Of a stretch of 64,000 nucleotides of DNA, positions 30,438-41,142 are shown piece after piece. A model generated the notes under the pieces. It searched no databases. It was not told where the DNA came from and worked only from the letters and a program-made list of their open reading frames with translations. Origin of the DNA: Liopterus haemorrhoidalis (Eukaryota > Arthropoda > Insecta > Coleoptera > Dytiscidae); NCBI GenBank assembly GCA_963971575.1, contig OZ020622.1, forward strand, positions 35,432,301-35,496,300. Reading direction: 5' to 3'. Position 1 is the stretch's first letter; every line of letters starts with the position of its first letter. A program made the position numbers and the translations under genes.

Positions 30438-30896
30438 ATGGTGTTAACTAAGCAGCAGGTGCGCGATTTTGAGGAAATATTAAAAAAATCTTTCTCTACC
30501 CCCATTTTGCAATGTAGAGCAAACGGTTGGAGACATTCCGAACATGGCCATCCAGCATTAAAGAAACACCCGAGGAAATGGCTGATGCGGGGTTTTTCTA
30601 CACGATTAGTGGCGACACAGTCGTGTGTTTCAAGTGGGTGGCTGGCTCCAAAATTGTGTGCAGGGGATTAAATGAGCACATAAAATTTTGCAAATTATGT
30701 CCATTTATTAATCTTCTGATGGGTTATGATTTTATTACAAAACTACACTAGAATGTGCACACTGCGATTCGACATATGGAGGAGAAGGAGGAGGAACAGC
30801 CTCAAAACAAGAAGAAGAAGAAGACAACATAAACATATGTAAAATGTGTTACAGGGAAGTGGTGCAGATTGCATTTATGCCGTGCGTAACAAAATG
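30438..30896 (+). pseudogene. IAP-like (BIR plus RING) pseudogene
   Basis: ATG 30438 opens MVLTKQQVRDFEEILKKSF. After a 1-base shift near 30520 the frame reads RLETFRTWPSSIKETPEEMA then DAGFFYTISGDTVVCFK and HIKFCKLCPFI, a BIR repeat. The expected CxxC zinc pair is ruined by small indels around 30630-30660. Further on, NICKMCYREVVQIAFMPC (about 30830-30885) is the start of a RING finger, cut right after its second Cys pair. Inhibitor-of-apoptosis proteins block caspases through BIR and ubiquitinate through RING. This copy cannot do so. No introns are seen, so it may be a retrocopy or a gene once carried by a mobile element. Confidence 0.75.
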
Positions 30897-31560
30897 TTTT
30901 ACCGTTCTTGATGGGACAATGGTCCGAAATCTATTTTTTTTCGGCCATTTTAATTTTTTTAAAGCCAGTTAACACATTTTGTTGAAAATACTTCTTTATG
31001 CATGAGTAGTCCACGAGTAAGACGTCACCACCGCCACCTGAAGATCTTCTTCGAGGAGACGTCCCCGGGGCCTAGGCCGGTGTGTTGCGGGCCAGTAGTT
31101 TGACAAGCATATGGGTGTCCTTGAGACGTGAAAGTTTTGAGTCGCTGACATCAGGAGCAGCACAATCGCGTAATTTAGTTACACAAAGTTGGTATTTGCA
31201 AAATTTTATTTAAATAAGTCAGTTAAGTTGGCAACGGACCGGTCATAAATTTCCAGAAACCCTAAATATGGATTATGGAATAACAGGTAGAATAAATTTG
31301 GTTGTTGTTCTGTTCTTAAATAAGTCAGTTTAATTGGCAACGGGCCAGTTATAAATTCCCAGAAACCCTAAATATGGATTTACCATGGATTACGGAATAT
31401 AATCATGTAATAACACAATACGAATCTGAGTTTGCAATAATATGAGTGAGAATATATATAACGTGTAAATATAACGGAAGCAAAAATTATCACGCCAGTA
31501 ACTAAAACAAAAATACAATATTTATTTTTTAATATTAATGTTATTCTTTCTTTTCATGTG
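30897..31560. other. Non-coding stretch with a 108-bp direct repeat
   Basis: A GC-rich segment at 31010-31090 is followed by two direct repeats, 31208-31275 and 31316-31383, offset by 108 bp. Both contain AAATAAGTCAGTT and CCAGAAACCCTAAATATGG. I see no gene. It ends at the acceptor ATGTGCAG of the P-type transposase. Confidence 0.6.
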
Positions 31561-32964
31561 CAGAAACTCCGCAAAGGATTTCAATTCTAAATTCGATTCG
31601 TGCAACCAGGAAAGCTGAACTGACCCCCAGAAAGAAGGTTCTTTATGAAGAATTGGTCCGTGTGAAAAAACAAATTTCAAAATTCAAACATGTTAAAGAA
31701 AGAAAGAAATTATTTACAAATAATACCTTTATAGATACAATAGAAAATTTGTCATTAAAAAAGGAAGGTAAAATTTTTGTGAAGACAATTTAAAAAAAGT
31801 AGATGTTGGAGTGTCGAAGCGAAATCACTGTTTTTGGCTTTGTACAAGCGTTCACCGAAAGGGTATGTTTTTTTAGAAAATATTTTAAGATTACCTGCTA
31901 GGCGTACATTAACAACATGCATAGCAAAGTTAAATATTAATGTAGGGTTAATTTCAACAATTGTAAACCACTTAGCTTCAATAAGCAATAATATGAAACC
32001 ACTTGATAAATACTGTGTTCTTATGTTCGATGAAATGTCTATAAAATCTCATGTAGGTTTTCACGTTCCATCCGGTACTCTTTCAGGGTTTGTAGATTAT
32101 GAGTCGGGTTTTACTCGAAAAATAGCTGACCATGTTTTACGTTTCATGATAAGGGGAATAAATAGTAAATGGAAACAACCAGTTGCTTATTTTTTGGTTC
32201 AGTCGACATGTCCGACACAAGAATTAGCTGTTTTAATTAAAAATGTTATTGCAGAAATACATGAAAAAAAAAACAGAATTACAAATATTAGCTACTATTA
32301 GTGATCAGGGGTCGACAAACAGAGCTGCAATGAATATTTTAGGGGCTGATTGTAAATTTATTGTTGATGGGAGGGATATTGTCCATATATTTGATCCACC
32401 ACATTTATTAAAATGAGAAACCATTTTCTAAAAAAAATATATTGTTTGATGGTAAATTGGCTAAATTTACTGACATCGTAATTTTTTTTAATGCAGATGT
32501 AGCTAGTGTTGAAGGTTTACGTTTGTGCAGAAATTTAACTTCAACACACATAAACCCAGAGGGCAGGACAAAAATGCGGGTGAAATATGCAGCACAGTTA
32601 TTTTCCGAGTCCGTGGCTACTGGGTTGTATTTTGCAGGAAACGCTAAATTAATGGATACATTAGATACGTATGGGTTTTGTTTATTTGATTCTTTACATG
32701 GTACCTGGAAATCTACAAAACCATTAAATAGACCAGTACATGACAATTCTGAACATTTAAAATTTTGGGCTGAAGCAAAAATCAAATTACAGAATTTAAT
32801 TTTTTATGAAAATAATAAACAAGTTCCACATCCCCCGTCAGTAAAGAATTTCATCGTAACTATAAGGAACACAGAAATTTTGTGGCATCGGTTAAAATCT
32901 CTCGGTTTCAATAAATTAGTAACTAGAACTGTTAACCAAGATCCCATCGAAAATTTGTTCGGTA
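31561..32964 (+). pseudogene. P-element/THAP9-type transposase, N-terminal and catalytic part
   Basis: Opens after a splice acceptor with TPQRISILNSIRATRKAELT and a coiled coil. Then ALYKRSPKGYVFLENILRLP and LMFDEMSIKSHVGFHVPSGT (first catalytic Asp region), VLRFMIRGINSKWKQPVAYF, SDQGSTNRAAMNILG and IFDPPHLLK (next acidic residues), and VNQDPIENLF. These are diagnostic of P-element transposases. Frames change near 31790, 32270 and 32415 (the last with a stop right after HLLK). The THAP zinc finger upstream is missing. The E1 element interrupts at 32965; the C-terminus continues at 35004. Confidence 0.88.
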
Positions 32965-33274
32965 TGTTGCCGTAGCAAGCCTCGCCGTTACGAGTCACTT
33001 AGCGCGTCACTCATGACATTATCATATGTTGTTGTACATCGCCGGATTCCGTGAGACTTCAGCGATCTTATGATAACCGCGAATCTAAATTATTCGCGAT
33101 ACATGTAAAATTATTAATATTTTTAGATTCTCAACTGTTCCCACCAATCACAACAACCCTTAGAGTCATAAACCGCATTCCATCACCGAAAATCATATAA
33201 AAAACGGTCATTTTTTACAATTGTCAACAGTTCAATCTCGCCTTTCAACAAGTAAAAATCATCTCTACAAGTAA

Positions 33275-34633
33275 AAACTTCGCTCTTTGAAAAGACCACG
33301 CTTCTTGCAGTGTGCTTTTCAACCGCCGCTACACTGCGAAACCCACGCTTCCTGCCGTGCGTTTCGCCAGTGCTTCTCAACCGCCGCTACGCTGCGAAAC
33401 CCACGCTTCCTGCCGTGCGTTTCGTCAGTGCTTCTCAACCGCCGCTACGCTGCGAAACCCACGCTTCCTGCCGTGCGTTTCGCCAGTGCTTCTCAACCGC
33501 CGCTACGCTGCGAAACCCACGCTTCCTGCCGTGCGTTTCGCCAGTGGTTTTCAACCGCGCCGTCACTGCGAAACCCACGCTTCCTGCCGTGCGTTTCGCC
33601 AGTGGTTCTCAACCATCCGACCATCGCGAAACATTACGTTTTGACCATCGGTGGTTTTCAACCAATTCAGAACGCGAAACAAACCTACCGTCTACAAGTG
33701 CGTTTCAACCGTCGCGGAACCCACGCTAGTTGCTGTGCGTTCAACCGGTGCGTACCGTCCTACACGTACCCCGACCATCACGCGCAAGTATCTCGCCGCC
33801 CCCAGATATCATCGCCGCCGCCTCACAGCCAAACGCTGGCGCGCAAACGGGGTAAACCAGCACACGCGCGATACGTCGCCCGAACCATCTATAGACGCCG
33901 CCTCCGACTAGTGGAGACCTCGAAGCCGTACGTCTCCGTCTCCCGGTCCGTCCAGCTTCATTTGTATCGAACGAGCGACCCCAGGGCACGTCTATTCGCG
34001 CCGCCGCCGACACCGAAGCCACCAACACCACCACCAGAGCCGCTGACGGTACTTCCCGAAGTCCGCCGCCCCTCAGCCGCCCCCAGCATCAAAAGTCACA
34101 CGCGTGACACAATCCTACGACGCGTCGATCGTAAGACCACCGCCAACATCAGCCGACCGCCTCCAAGATCGTCGACTGCCGCCCCCACTCGTCAAAGCCG
34201 TATTCGGGCTCATTTTACTGAGCTTTTTGGACCCGATACGCCACCGTCAACCCCCTCAACATCACGCCGCCCCTCTATATTTTCGCCGCTCCCAACCCCC
34301 GGAAAATCAGGAGAAGAGCAAAAACAACACGATAACCCGCACGCTACACCACCGTATTCGCCGTTGACGTTCTATCCGACAGGAACAAACACAGACTCGC
34401 CGACGGAAAAGTCCCTACGGAAACTACGCCGGCAGCTTATTAGGCTTCTGGGAGAAACCACGACGGACACTCCGCTCTCGTCACCAGCGCGCACCGTCGC
34501 TACACCGACGACAACGTGGCCGTCTTCCCCAGTTCACGAACCTCTCCTGTCACATTCCTCTTCTTCCTGTCCGCTTCAGAGTCCACATCCCCAGATTCCT
34601 TCTCGCTTCACGAGGAGACATCTGGACTTCTGA
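33275..34633 (+). CDS. Conserved hypothetical Pro/Arg-rich frame of E1
   Basis: Open for about 450 codons with no ATG. The first 115 codons are the translated 58-bp minisatellite. A conserved core follows: RYVARTIYRRRL, SKPYVSVSRSVQLHLYRTSD and PRARLF; then a Pro/Ser/Thr-rich linker; then IRAHFTELFGPDTP; then a basic segment and the end RRHLDF. E3 has the counterparts RYVERCYYRRHL, KPYAFVSDKVQAYLYQ, DPRARLF, IQQLFVELFGAETP and the end RKRLSF in the same order. Conservation between diverged copies supports a real protein, but how translation starts is unknown. I recognise no domain. Confidence 0.55.
   Translation, partial: KLRSLKRPRFLQCAFQPPLHCETHASCRAFRQCFSTAATLRNPRFLPCVSSVLLNRRYAAKPTLPAVRFASASQPPLRCETHASCRAFRQWFSTAPSLRNPRFLPCVSPVVLNHPTIAKHYVLTIGGFQPIQNAKQTYRLQVRFNRRGTHASCCAFNRCVPSYTYPDHHAQVSRRPQISSPPPHSQTLARKRGKPAHARYVARTIYRRRLRLVETSKPYVSVSRSVQLHLYRTSDPRARLFAPPPTPKPPTPPPEPLTVLPEVRRPSAAPSIKSHTRDTILRRVDRKTTANISRPPPRSSTAAPTRQSRIRAHFTELFGPDTPPSTPSTSRRPSIFSPLPTPGKSGEEQKQHDNPHATPPYSPLTFYPTGTNTDSPTEKSLRKLRRQLIRLLGETTTDTPLSSPARTVATPTTTWPSSPVHEPLLSHSSSSCPLQSPHPQIPSRFTRRHLDF
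33310..33625 (+). repeat. 58-bp minisatellite in E1
   Basis: About five to six tandem units; the marker ACCCACGCTT recurs at 33341, 33399, 33457, 33515 and 33573, an exact 58-bp step. Because 58 is not a multiple of three, the units are read in rotating frames, and all three plus-strand frames stay open through most of the array. Confidence 0.93.
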
Positions 34634-34650
34634 GAGCTCCAATATTTAAG

Positions 34651-34654
<4 letters not shown>

Positions 34655-34683
<29 letters not shown>
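34655..34683. repeat. (TA)n microsatellite in E1
   Basis: TA run between the stop of the E1 frame and its polyadenylation signal. Confidence 0.9.
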
Positions 34684-34685
<2 letters not shown>

Positions 34686-35003
34686 TACATTATTGTTTTA
34701 TCTTTATCATTTGTTTTTGTTATGTTTGTTCAAGTTCTGTACATGTTTTATTTCCGTTTGTGTCAACGCGACTATAGATGTCTCGTTGACTTTATGTTTA
34801 TAATAAATAATTAACTGTCATCGCTCTTTATTTCTAAAAACATCATCATCATCTCCCTTCACCCCTTTATATTTCAGAGACTGTTTAGTTACGTCGCGGC
34901 TCTTCAAGCCGAGATTAGGCAGCACGACCCCGCTCCTGAGCTAGTCCGTGGTCTGTGTGAGGTTGGGACCTAAGGACCTCTTCCGAGGGCCCCTTCCGCA
35001 ACA

Positions 35004-35501
35004 GGTAGGGGTTCCAATAAGAGGTTTGTGCGGAAATAACATGAACCCAACATCTACCCAATTTGTAGCTGCTTTTAAAACAGCTATAATAAATAATTTA
35101 ATTTCAAACAGTGCAACTACAAACTGCGAAGATGATGGGGGGGGGTTCCTCATATCTCTACACACAATTCTCGAGCAAACTGAGCAACCTTTAGCACAAC
35201 CGCTCCCACCCACTTCCTCATCCTCTCCTATTCCACCGTTTGTATCTACTCTCTCTCCCGAAGCATGTACGAGAATTTAGCTGCTGCCACAAGACTTATA
35301 TTTAATCATACCAGTTCGTTTTTTGTGGGTTTTGCAGTTAAGCGGTTGTTTATTTTATTAAAACAAGACTGTGCCGCTTGTACGGCTTACTTACTCACCG
35401 ACACTCCAGGACCTTGCCATGAACTTATAAGTGCTAGGGATTATGGCAACAAATTGTTTTACCCAAATCCACACGTTGTAGAAATTACTAAAAATTCATA
35501 A
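35004..35501 (+). pseudogene. P-element transposase, C-terminal part
   Basis: After E1 the P-type coding sequence resumes: IRGLCGNNMNPTSTQFVAAF then KTAIINNLISNSATTNCEDD, and, after a frame change near 35260, YENLAAATRLIFNHTSSFFV, DCAACTAYLLTDTPG and YGNKLFYPNPHVVEI to a stop at 35501. The G-NN.P...QF.AA(F/Y)K pattern is the standard sequence after NLFG in P transposases, so the two halves flank E1 collinearly. Confidence 0.85.
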
Positions 35502-36046
35502 AACAAATAACTAAATTGTTTATAGAAAGAAATGTTTTAAAAAATATATTGGAAAGGAATATTGAGTGAAAAAGATATATATCGCGGTACTGCGTACACT
35601 CGTTATGCGTAATGCGCATGTGCGACCTATGACGCCGATGACAACATCTGTGGATGACACGTTGTAGCGTTGTAGCCATTCTGTTTTTCTGATTGTCGTA
35701 GACAACACGTGTTTATTATTTCCAACAGCCAAACATTTTAAGGTACTATTACCGTCTAGAATTTTCAAAAACTCATTTTTTTTTTACATATTTAGATTCT
35801 TTATACCTTCAATAATAACTTTCTAAAATATTAAATCAAAATTCGTAGCCATTGCCGAGATATAACGACGCAATCGAAGCGCGCTCTCAACACGCCGCAG
35901 GTGTTCACGCAGCTGTCGCTCGCACGGTTTATATTAATTTCCCCTTCTACAAAATACTGGCTATACTTTTACTTCCAGTATTGGTTGTTTTCTCACAGAT
36001 TCTCAGTTCTATTTTCGTCATTACAGAAGTGTTTTCGTAAACAAAA
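35502..36046. other. Junction between the P and Mutator-like remnants
   Basis: Untranslated sequence of one or both elements; no terminal repeats were recognised. The last 100 bp before ATG 36047 could be the Mutator-like leader. Confidence 0.4.
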
Positions 36047-36259
36047 ATGCCTCCTAAAGCAGTGTATAAGAGAAAAGGTGGAAAAAATGAAAAACCAAGA
36101 AAAAAAAGGTGTACAAGACGTTCTCGTGATTTTCAGGGTAATCAATACACTGCTGAGCAAAGCACTTCTTTTACTAGTAAATCTGCAGATAAATTGTCTA
36201 CGAGTACCGACTCCTATGTAAAAATTGATACGAGTTTTAATTTCTGAATTTTGTCGTTT
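36047..36259 (+). pseudogene. Mutator-like transposase, N-terminal part
   Basis: ATG 36047 starts MPPKAVYKRKGGKNEKPRKK, then RCTRRSRDFQGNQYTAEQ, a basic N-terminus followed by the F-GNQ-T pattern that begins many insect Mutator-domain proteins. A TGA occurs at 36245, and E2 interrupts the gene at 36260 with a 4-bp GTTT duplication. The gene continues at 38586. Confidence 0.65.
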
Positions 36260-36297
36260 TGTTGCAGGAGATATTTCGCGTTTCTCGCGATATCTCG

Positions 36298-36440
36298 TGT
36301 GGGGTGCCTCCCACCCCACACTATCACCTATCGTTGGAATCGTCATGATTCGCGCCATCGATTGAGACCCGCGGATCTACTTTATTCCGCGTAATTCGCG
36401 GTCTGTACCGCGAATTGCGCACTTTGAACTGCGCATTCCG
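36298..36440 (+). repeat. Hairpin cluster at the 5' end of E2
   Basis: Several perfect short inverted repeats follow one another: GTGTGGGGTG/CACCCCACAC with a 5-nt loop, CCGCGGA-type pairs, AATTCGCGGT/ACCGCGAATT with a 4-nt loop, and TGCGCA/TGCGCA. E3 has the same set (41951-42090), and E1 keeps a CGCGAAT/ATTCGCG hairpin although its sequence differs. Confidence 0.75.
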
Positions 36441-37533
36441 CTACCCTACCATATTCTCAATAACCAATCGCAAAACTTTCCCTTTCCTTACCAAATCCTC
36501 AAAATCGTTTAAAAGACGAGTGATTTTCAATCAAACGTCAGTTTCTCACAAGCTCACCTCATCAATAGGCTATTTGCCTCTGGCTCTACGCCGAAATCAA
36601 CAATAGGCTATCTGCCTCTGGCTTTACGCCGAAAAACTGTTCAGTGTGTCTCGATTCTGGGACTTGTATTTATTTGTGTATGTTTTTGTAAATGTGTTTG
36701 TCGTTTTTCAAAAATATAAAATAACTTAGAATCATTTTTGTTATTTTTATTACATTTCAACTTAGAATCATTTTTAAAACTACGACTTAGACTCATTTTT
36801 AAACTACGACTTAGAATCATTTTGACAACGCAAACTTTAACTTCATTTTCAACCTACCTCGAATCCTTTAACATTTAAAAACCCGCCATCGCGACGCTTC
36901 GTAGAAGTCTACCGCTCCGACGCTCAACCAACACGACGCTCGCCGTCCCGACGCCACCCACGCTGGCACCAATCCGACATCGAGGCAGGGCGGCTCACCG
37001 CCGCTACGTCGAGCGATGCTACTACCGTCGTCATCTCTACACGATAGACGTCGTCAAACCGTACGCGTTCGTCAGCGATAAGGTACAGGCGTACCTCTAT
37101 CAGCGTGCGGACCCCAGAGCTCGGCTGTTCCCACACATAAAGCCGGCGCTTACCAGTCCGACGCCTGACGTCCCGACGCTACCCAGCGTAACGCCTACCA
37201 AATCGACGCCCGCCGTCCAAACACAGCGACGCCTGCCGTCCATCCACAGAGACGCCCGTCGTCAATCCAGAACGACATCTAACGTAAAATCGGCGCCCGA
37301 CGTCCCGACGCCCGCCGTCGCGACGCCGATCGAACCAGTGCTTGTCGCACCTCCAAATTATCAGCTCCTCGTGAGGATACCGTGGGAACGGGTCGCCACC
37401 GACTAATACCCACCACCAGAGACTTCCATTCGGCCACCATCACTATTTTCACCGCCGAGGACGCCTCCTACGCTTTGTCGGACGGTTTACCGCCTAACGC
37501 CGTCAACGCCGTACCAACTAACATTTTCGTCGG

Positions 37534-38321
37534 CCTCTGTACGAGCCGCACAAACAACAACGTCCAGCGTCGCAACATCTACACGACGGAAGATCCAACA
37601 GCTCTTCGTAGAACTGTTCGGCGCCGAGACGCCCAAACGGAAGAAGACGCGAAGACACGCGGCGACGCCTATCGCCTCGCCGGCTTCCAACTTCTCCTTT
37701 TCAGGATTGAGAGGGCTCAATCCTCATCTTCAGTCTTTACCTCAGACGTCCCGCAAACGTCTGAGTTTCTGACTCATTTTCTAATTGTTCGATTCACCTG
37801 TGTTATATTCTATTGTTTTTCATATTTCATTGTCTGTTTTGTTTATACTTTGTCATTCATGTTTTTCACCATTGTTTATTTACGCGCCGGTAATCCGTTT
37901 ACCTGGCTATTTGTATTTCATTTTTCTCCTCTGTACGAGCCGCACAAACAACAACGTCCAGCGTCGCAACATCTACACGACGGAAGATCCAACAGCTCTT
38001 CGTAGAACTGTTCGGCGCCGAGACGCCCAAACGGAAGAAGACGCGAAGACACGCGGCGACGCCTATCGCCTCGCCGGCTTCCAATTTCTCCTTTTCAGGA
38101 TTGAGAGGGCTCAATCCTCATCTTCAGTCTTTACCTCAGACGTCCCGCAAACGTCTGAGTTTCTGACTCATTTTCTAATTGTTCGATTCACCTGTGTTAT
38201 ATTCTATTGTTTTTCATATTTCATTGTCTGTTTTGTTTATACTTTGTCATTCATGTTTTTCACCATTGTTTATTTACGCGCCGGTAATCCGTTTACCTGG
38301 CTATTTGTATTTCATTTTTCT
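37534..38321 (+). repeat. 394-bp tandem duplication in E2
   Basis: Two adjacent units, 37534-37927 and 37928-38321, both starting CCTCTGTACGAGCCGC and almost identical by eye (C to T at the paired sites near 37691/38085). E3 has a single unit, so the duplication arose in this copy. Confidence 0.93.
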
Positions 38322-38585
38322 ATTTTCTAATTTGTGTAATAAATCTCATCTAACATCAACACGCATTTTATCTTCATCAACACCTTCGTCATCATTACCT
38401 TTTCAGAGCGCTTACGTTTGACCGGTGCTTCACACCGAGCCGCATAGTGGAAGAACCCGCGACTGAGCTAGTTAGGGTAAAGTGCGCACGAGTGAGGACA
38501 TCACCGAGACGGTTTTGCACTACCACTGTCTCGTCCTCCTGCGGGTGTACCTGCGGAACTTTTCCGAGGGTTCCCCCCCGTGACA

Positions 38586-39780
38586 GTTTCAACTCGTGTT
38601 TTCAGCATTAGCTAAGTATGCTAAAGTGTAAAACTTGCGATAAAAATGTGAAATTTACAAAAACTGCTGTGCGTGGTCCTGGATTTTAACTCAATATTGA
38701 ATGCGAGTGTGGTGACCGAACAATAAATTCGTGTAATTTTATAGACAAAGGATACGAAATTAATCGAAGAATTGTTTTTGTTATGAGATTGCTTGGCGTA
38801 GGTATACATGGCTTGGATCTGTTCATTGATGGATATGTCGTCAAATTTTAGTGTTACAACATACTATAGACTTTTAGAAAATGTTAAAATTGCATCAAAA
38901 ACTGTTTCTGATATTTGTATAAAAAAAGGCGGGCGCGGAAGAGAAGCAAAAAAATAAAGATAAAAATTTGCTCGAAGACGAATTTGCGGTTTCTGGTGAC
39001 GGGACTTGGTCAAAGCGTGGTTTTAGTTTGTTTGATTGGTGTTTGTACTGTAATCGGTAAATATTCAGGCAAAATTTTAGATTATTTTGTTTCATCTAGA
39101 ACCTGCAAAACGTGTGAAATCATGAAAAAAAAAAAAAAATGAATAGCATCGATTTTAAAATTTGGTATGACAGCGAGCATCACGAAGAAAGCAGCGCGAA
39201 TTATGAGGTGGCATGGAAGTGCAAGGTATAATAGAAATTTTTAAAAGATCAGAGAAGCTTCACAATGCCAAGTATGCTTATTATATCGGCGACGGTGATT
39301 CAAAAACATTTGTAAACGTTATAGATTCTAAACCGTATGGTGATTTTGCCACTCAAAAGCTTGAGTGCGTTTTACACGTACGAAAACGTATGTTCCGATA
39401 TCTCAAAGATATCAAAAAAACAATTACTAAAGCACGTAAAATTAAAAAAGCCGAAGAAAAAAAAAAGCATGAACAGGAGAAACAAACGTATGAGAATATG
39501 CCGAAAGTTAGACAGCCGCGTAAAAAAGTAACAAGTGTACTTCCTCCACCGCCAAAAACGACTGACTTGACAGGAAAAGTTATGAAAGAAATGTCAAACC
39601 ATTATTCATTAGCTATACAGCGTAATCCAGGATCTATAGAAAACATGAAAAAAGAGATATGGGCTGGTTTTTACCATAAGATTTCTACGGATGACAAACC
39701 GCAACATGATAACTGCAATCCAGAGTGGTGTAAATACAAGGTGTCTCAAAATAAATTTTATATTTATTTAGCTTACTGCG
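38586..39780 (+). pseudogene. Mutator-like transposase, central part
   Basis: Resumes after E2 with LAKYAKCKTCDKNVKFTKTA, INRRIVFVMRLLGVGIHGL, then, through frameshifts, a G-D-G-T-W-S-K-R-G-F catalytic-type segment (about 38997-39026), FGVCTVIGKYSGKILDYFV-type sequence, and in the frame 39213-39780 KYAYYIGDGDSKTFVNVI, KLECVLHVRKRMFRYL and HDNCNPEWCKYK. The two D-G-D-(S/G) blocks and the C-V-x-H-V-x-K-R-M motif characterise the Mutator-like domain of insects. There are several stops and frameshifts, and the C-terminus is cut by a mariner. Confidence 0.82.
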
Positions 39781-41100
39781 TGAACGCAACGTATCCGAGG
39801 GGCGCGGGGGTTATGTCAATCGGTAGCCTGGCTCTTGGGAATGCGGTCGCTATGGAGCGTTTCTCGGGAGCAGACCGCGCGCTATGCGAGAGTTTTACAA
39901 AAACGGTGATTCGGCGACTGTAGTGTGTAGAAAATTCTGCAGTATTCGAGGTTTTCGCCACTTAAATGATGCGCCAAGCATTCCTCTCATTCGACATTGG
40001 GTTAAAAAGTTTGAAGAGACTGGTACAACGCTGGATAAATCAAAATCCGGGCGACCTAGGTCATCAAGAACGGTAGAAAACGTGAAGAATGTTAATCAGT
40101 CTGTTCGTGACGACCCGAACCTTTCAATTCGGAAGCGCGCAAGTGCTTTAAATGTGCATAGATCATCATTACATCGCATTATGCACAAAGACCTAAAGCT
40201 GCACCCCTACAAAATTCAATTGGTGCAATTAAAGCCCCAAGATGCCAGTCAGAGGCTTAATTTCGTAAATCAGGTGATTGAGCGATTTTCAACGTTTACC
40301 AACATTTTGTTTTCGGATGAAGCTCATTTTCATCTTAATGGCCACGTAAATAAGCAGAACTGCCGCTACTGGACTGCAACGAATCCGAAACGCAAACATC
40401 ATAAACCCCTACATTCGCCTAAAGTGACCGTATGGGCTGCGATGTCGGCGCGAGGAATTATCGGCCCTTACTTTTTTGAAGACGAAAGGGGGCGTGCAGT
40501 TACAGTGAATTCAGAGCGTTATGTGGAGATGTTAGACAACTTCTTGGTACCTGAACTGCAAAACGTTCCTGGCTATAACCAAAGAACATGGTTCCAACAG
40601 GACGGAGCAACTTCACACACGTCCAATATGTCTCTGCCACGTGTTCGTGAAATTTTCTCAGGCAAATTGATCTCCCGGAGAGGTGACATAAATTGGCCTC
40701 CACGCAGTCCAGATTTAACCCCTATGGACTTTTTCCTATGGGGTTATCTTAAATCTAAAGTTTACGCCAATAAACCGACTTCACTGGCGCATTTGAAAGA
40801 AAATATCCGTCACGAAATGGCAGCCATCCCTGAGTCCACCTGCCGAGACGTCATAAGTAATTTTACTGTTCGATTAAATGAGTGCCGAGAACGCGAGGGT
40901 CTACATTTAGACGATATTTATGTTTTGTATACATTATGTTTTGTGAATAACTTTTATCTGACTCGCTATAATAAATAAACTTTTTTGAAACCTTATTTCA
41001 TAATATTAGTTACATACCGTTCATAATAAAACGTAATTAATTGTCCGTAGTGCATATTTGCAAATTTCAATGTTATGCACCCTTTATGTAGATGGCACAT
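39781..41100 (+). mobile_element. DD41D mariner, second copy, nearly intact gene
   Basis: It sits inside the Mutator-like remnant. A candidate right terminus ends near 41093 (complement begins AAAGGGTGCATAACATT). No matching left terminus is seen upstream of the gene, so the left end may be truncated. Confidence 0.65.
39884..40978 (+). CDS. DD41D mariner transposase (364 codons open)
   Basis: HTH region (about 1-110) with KSKSGRPRSSRTVENVK, then FSDEAHFHLNGHVNKQNC (first Asp), WFQQDGATSHTS (second Asp) and PPRSPDLTPMDFFLWGY (third Asp, 41 residues later). No stop or frameshift lies inside. Just upstream, a different frame (39852-39887) encodes MERFSGADRALC, which is probably the true N-terminus; a 1-base change near 39885 separates it. 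The protein from ATG 39884 lacks about a dozen residues. Much better preserved than the copies at 200-4439 and 8821-9470, and of a different sequence subgroup. Confidence 0.88.
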   Translation: MREFYKNGDSATVVCRKFCSIRGFRHLNDAPSIPLIRHWVKKFEETGTTLDKSKSGRPRSSRTVENVKNVNQSVRDDPNLSIRKRASALNVHRSSLHRIMHKDLKLHPYKIQLVQLKPQDASQRLNFVNQVIERFSTFTNILFSDEAHFHLNGHVNKQNCRYWTATNPKRKHHKPLHSPKVTVWAAMSARGIIGPYFFEDERGRAVTVNSERYVEMLDNFLVPELQNVPGYNQRTWFQQDGATSHTSNMSLPRVREIFSGKLISRRGDINWPPRSPDLTPMDFFLWGYLKSKVYANKPTSLAHLKENIRHEMAAIPESTCRDVISNFTVRLNECREREGLHLDDIYVLYTLCFVNNFYLTRYNK

Positions 41101-41142
41101 AAATATAGAATTAAAAAGTATCCCCTCCCGTAAAGTACTCCG

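Larger units (their letters stand above)
32965..35003 (+). mobile_element. E1: TG...CA element with a conserved Met-less frame (LTR-like)
   Basis: Starts TGTTGCCGTAGC and ends CCGCAACA, flanked by a 4-bp GGTA duplication (32961-32964 and 35004-35007). It carries TATAAAA at 33196, a long open frame, and AATAAA at 34802-34807. E2 (36260-38585) and E3 (41913-43751) have the same plan and a related protein. The ends, the 4-bp duplication and the promoter/polyadenylation signals fit a solo LTR of a gypsy-class element with very large LTRs. No matching internal retroviral sequence is in the window. Confidence 0.75.
36260..38585 (+). mobile_element. E2: LTR-like TG...CA element
   Basis: Starts TGTTGCAGGAG and ends CCCCCCCGTGACA; a GTTT duplication (36256-36259 and 38586-38589) marks its own insertion. 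It is very similar to E3. Its TATA box is degraded (TTTAAAAG, 36509-36516), the start-site motif TCAGT is at 36538, and AATAAA is at 38338-38343. The E frame carries a TAA (in GCCACCGACTAA, near 37405) where E3 has CAA, and a 394-bp tandem duplication. This copy is therefore probably dead. Confidence 0.8.

Noticed and set aside
37382..38005. 207-codon frame in E2 as a separate gene
   Set aside because: It is a different frame from the one conserved between E1 and E3, and it runs through the local 394-bp duplication.
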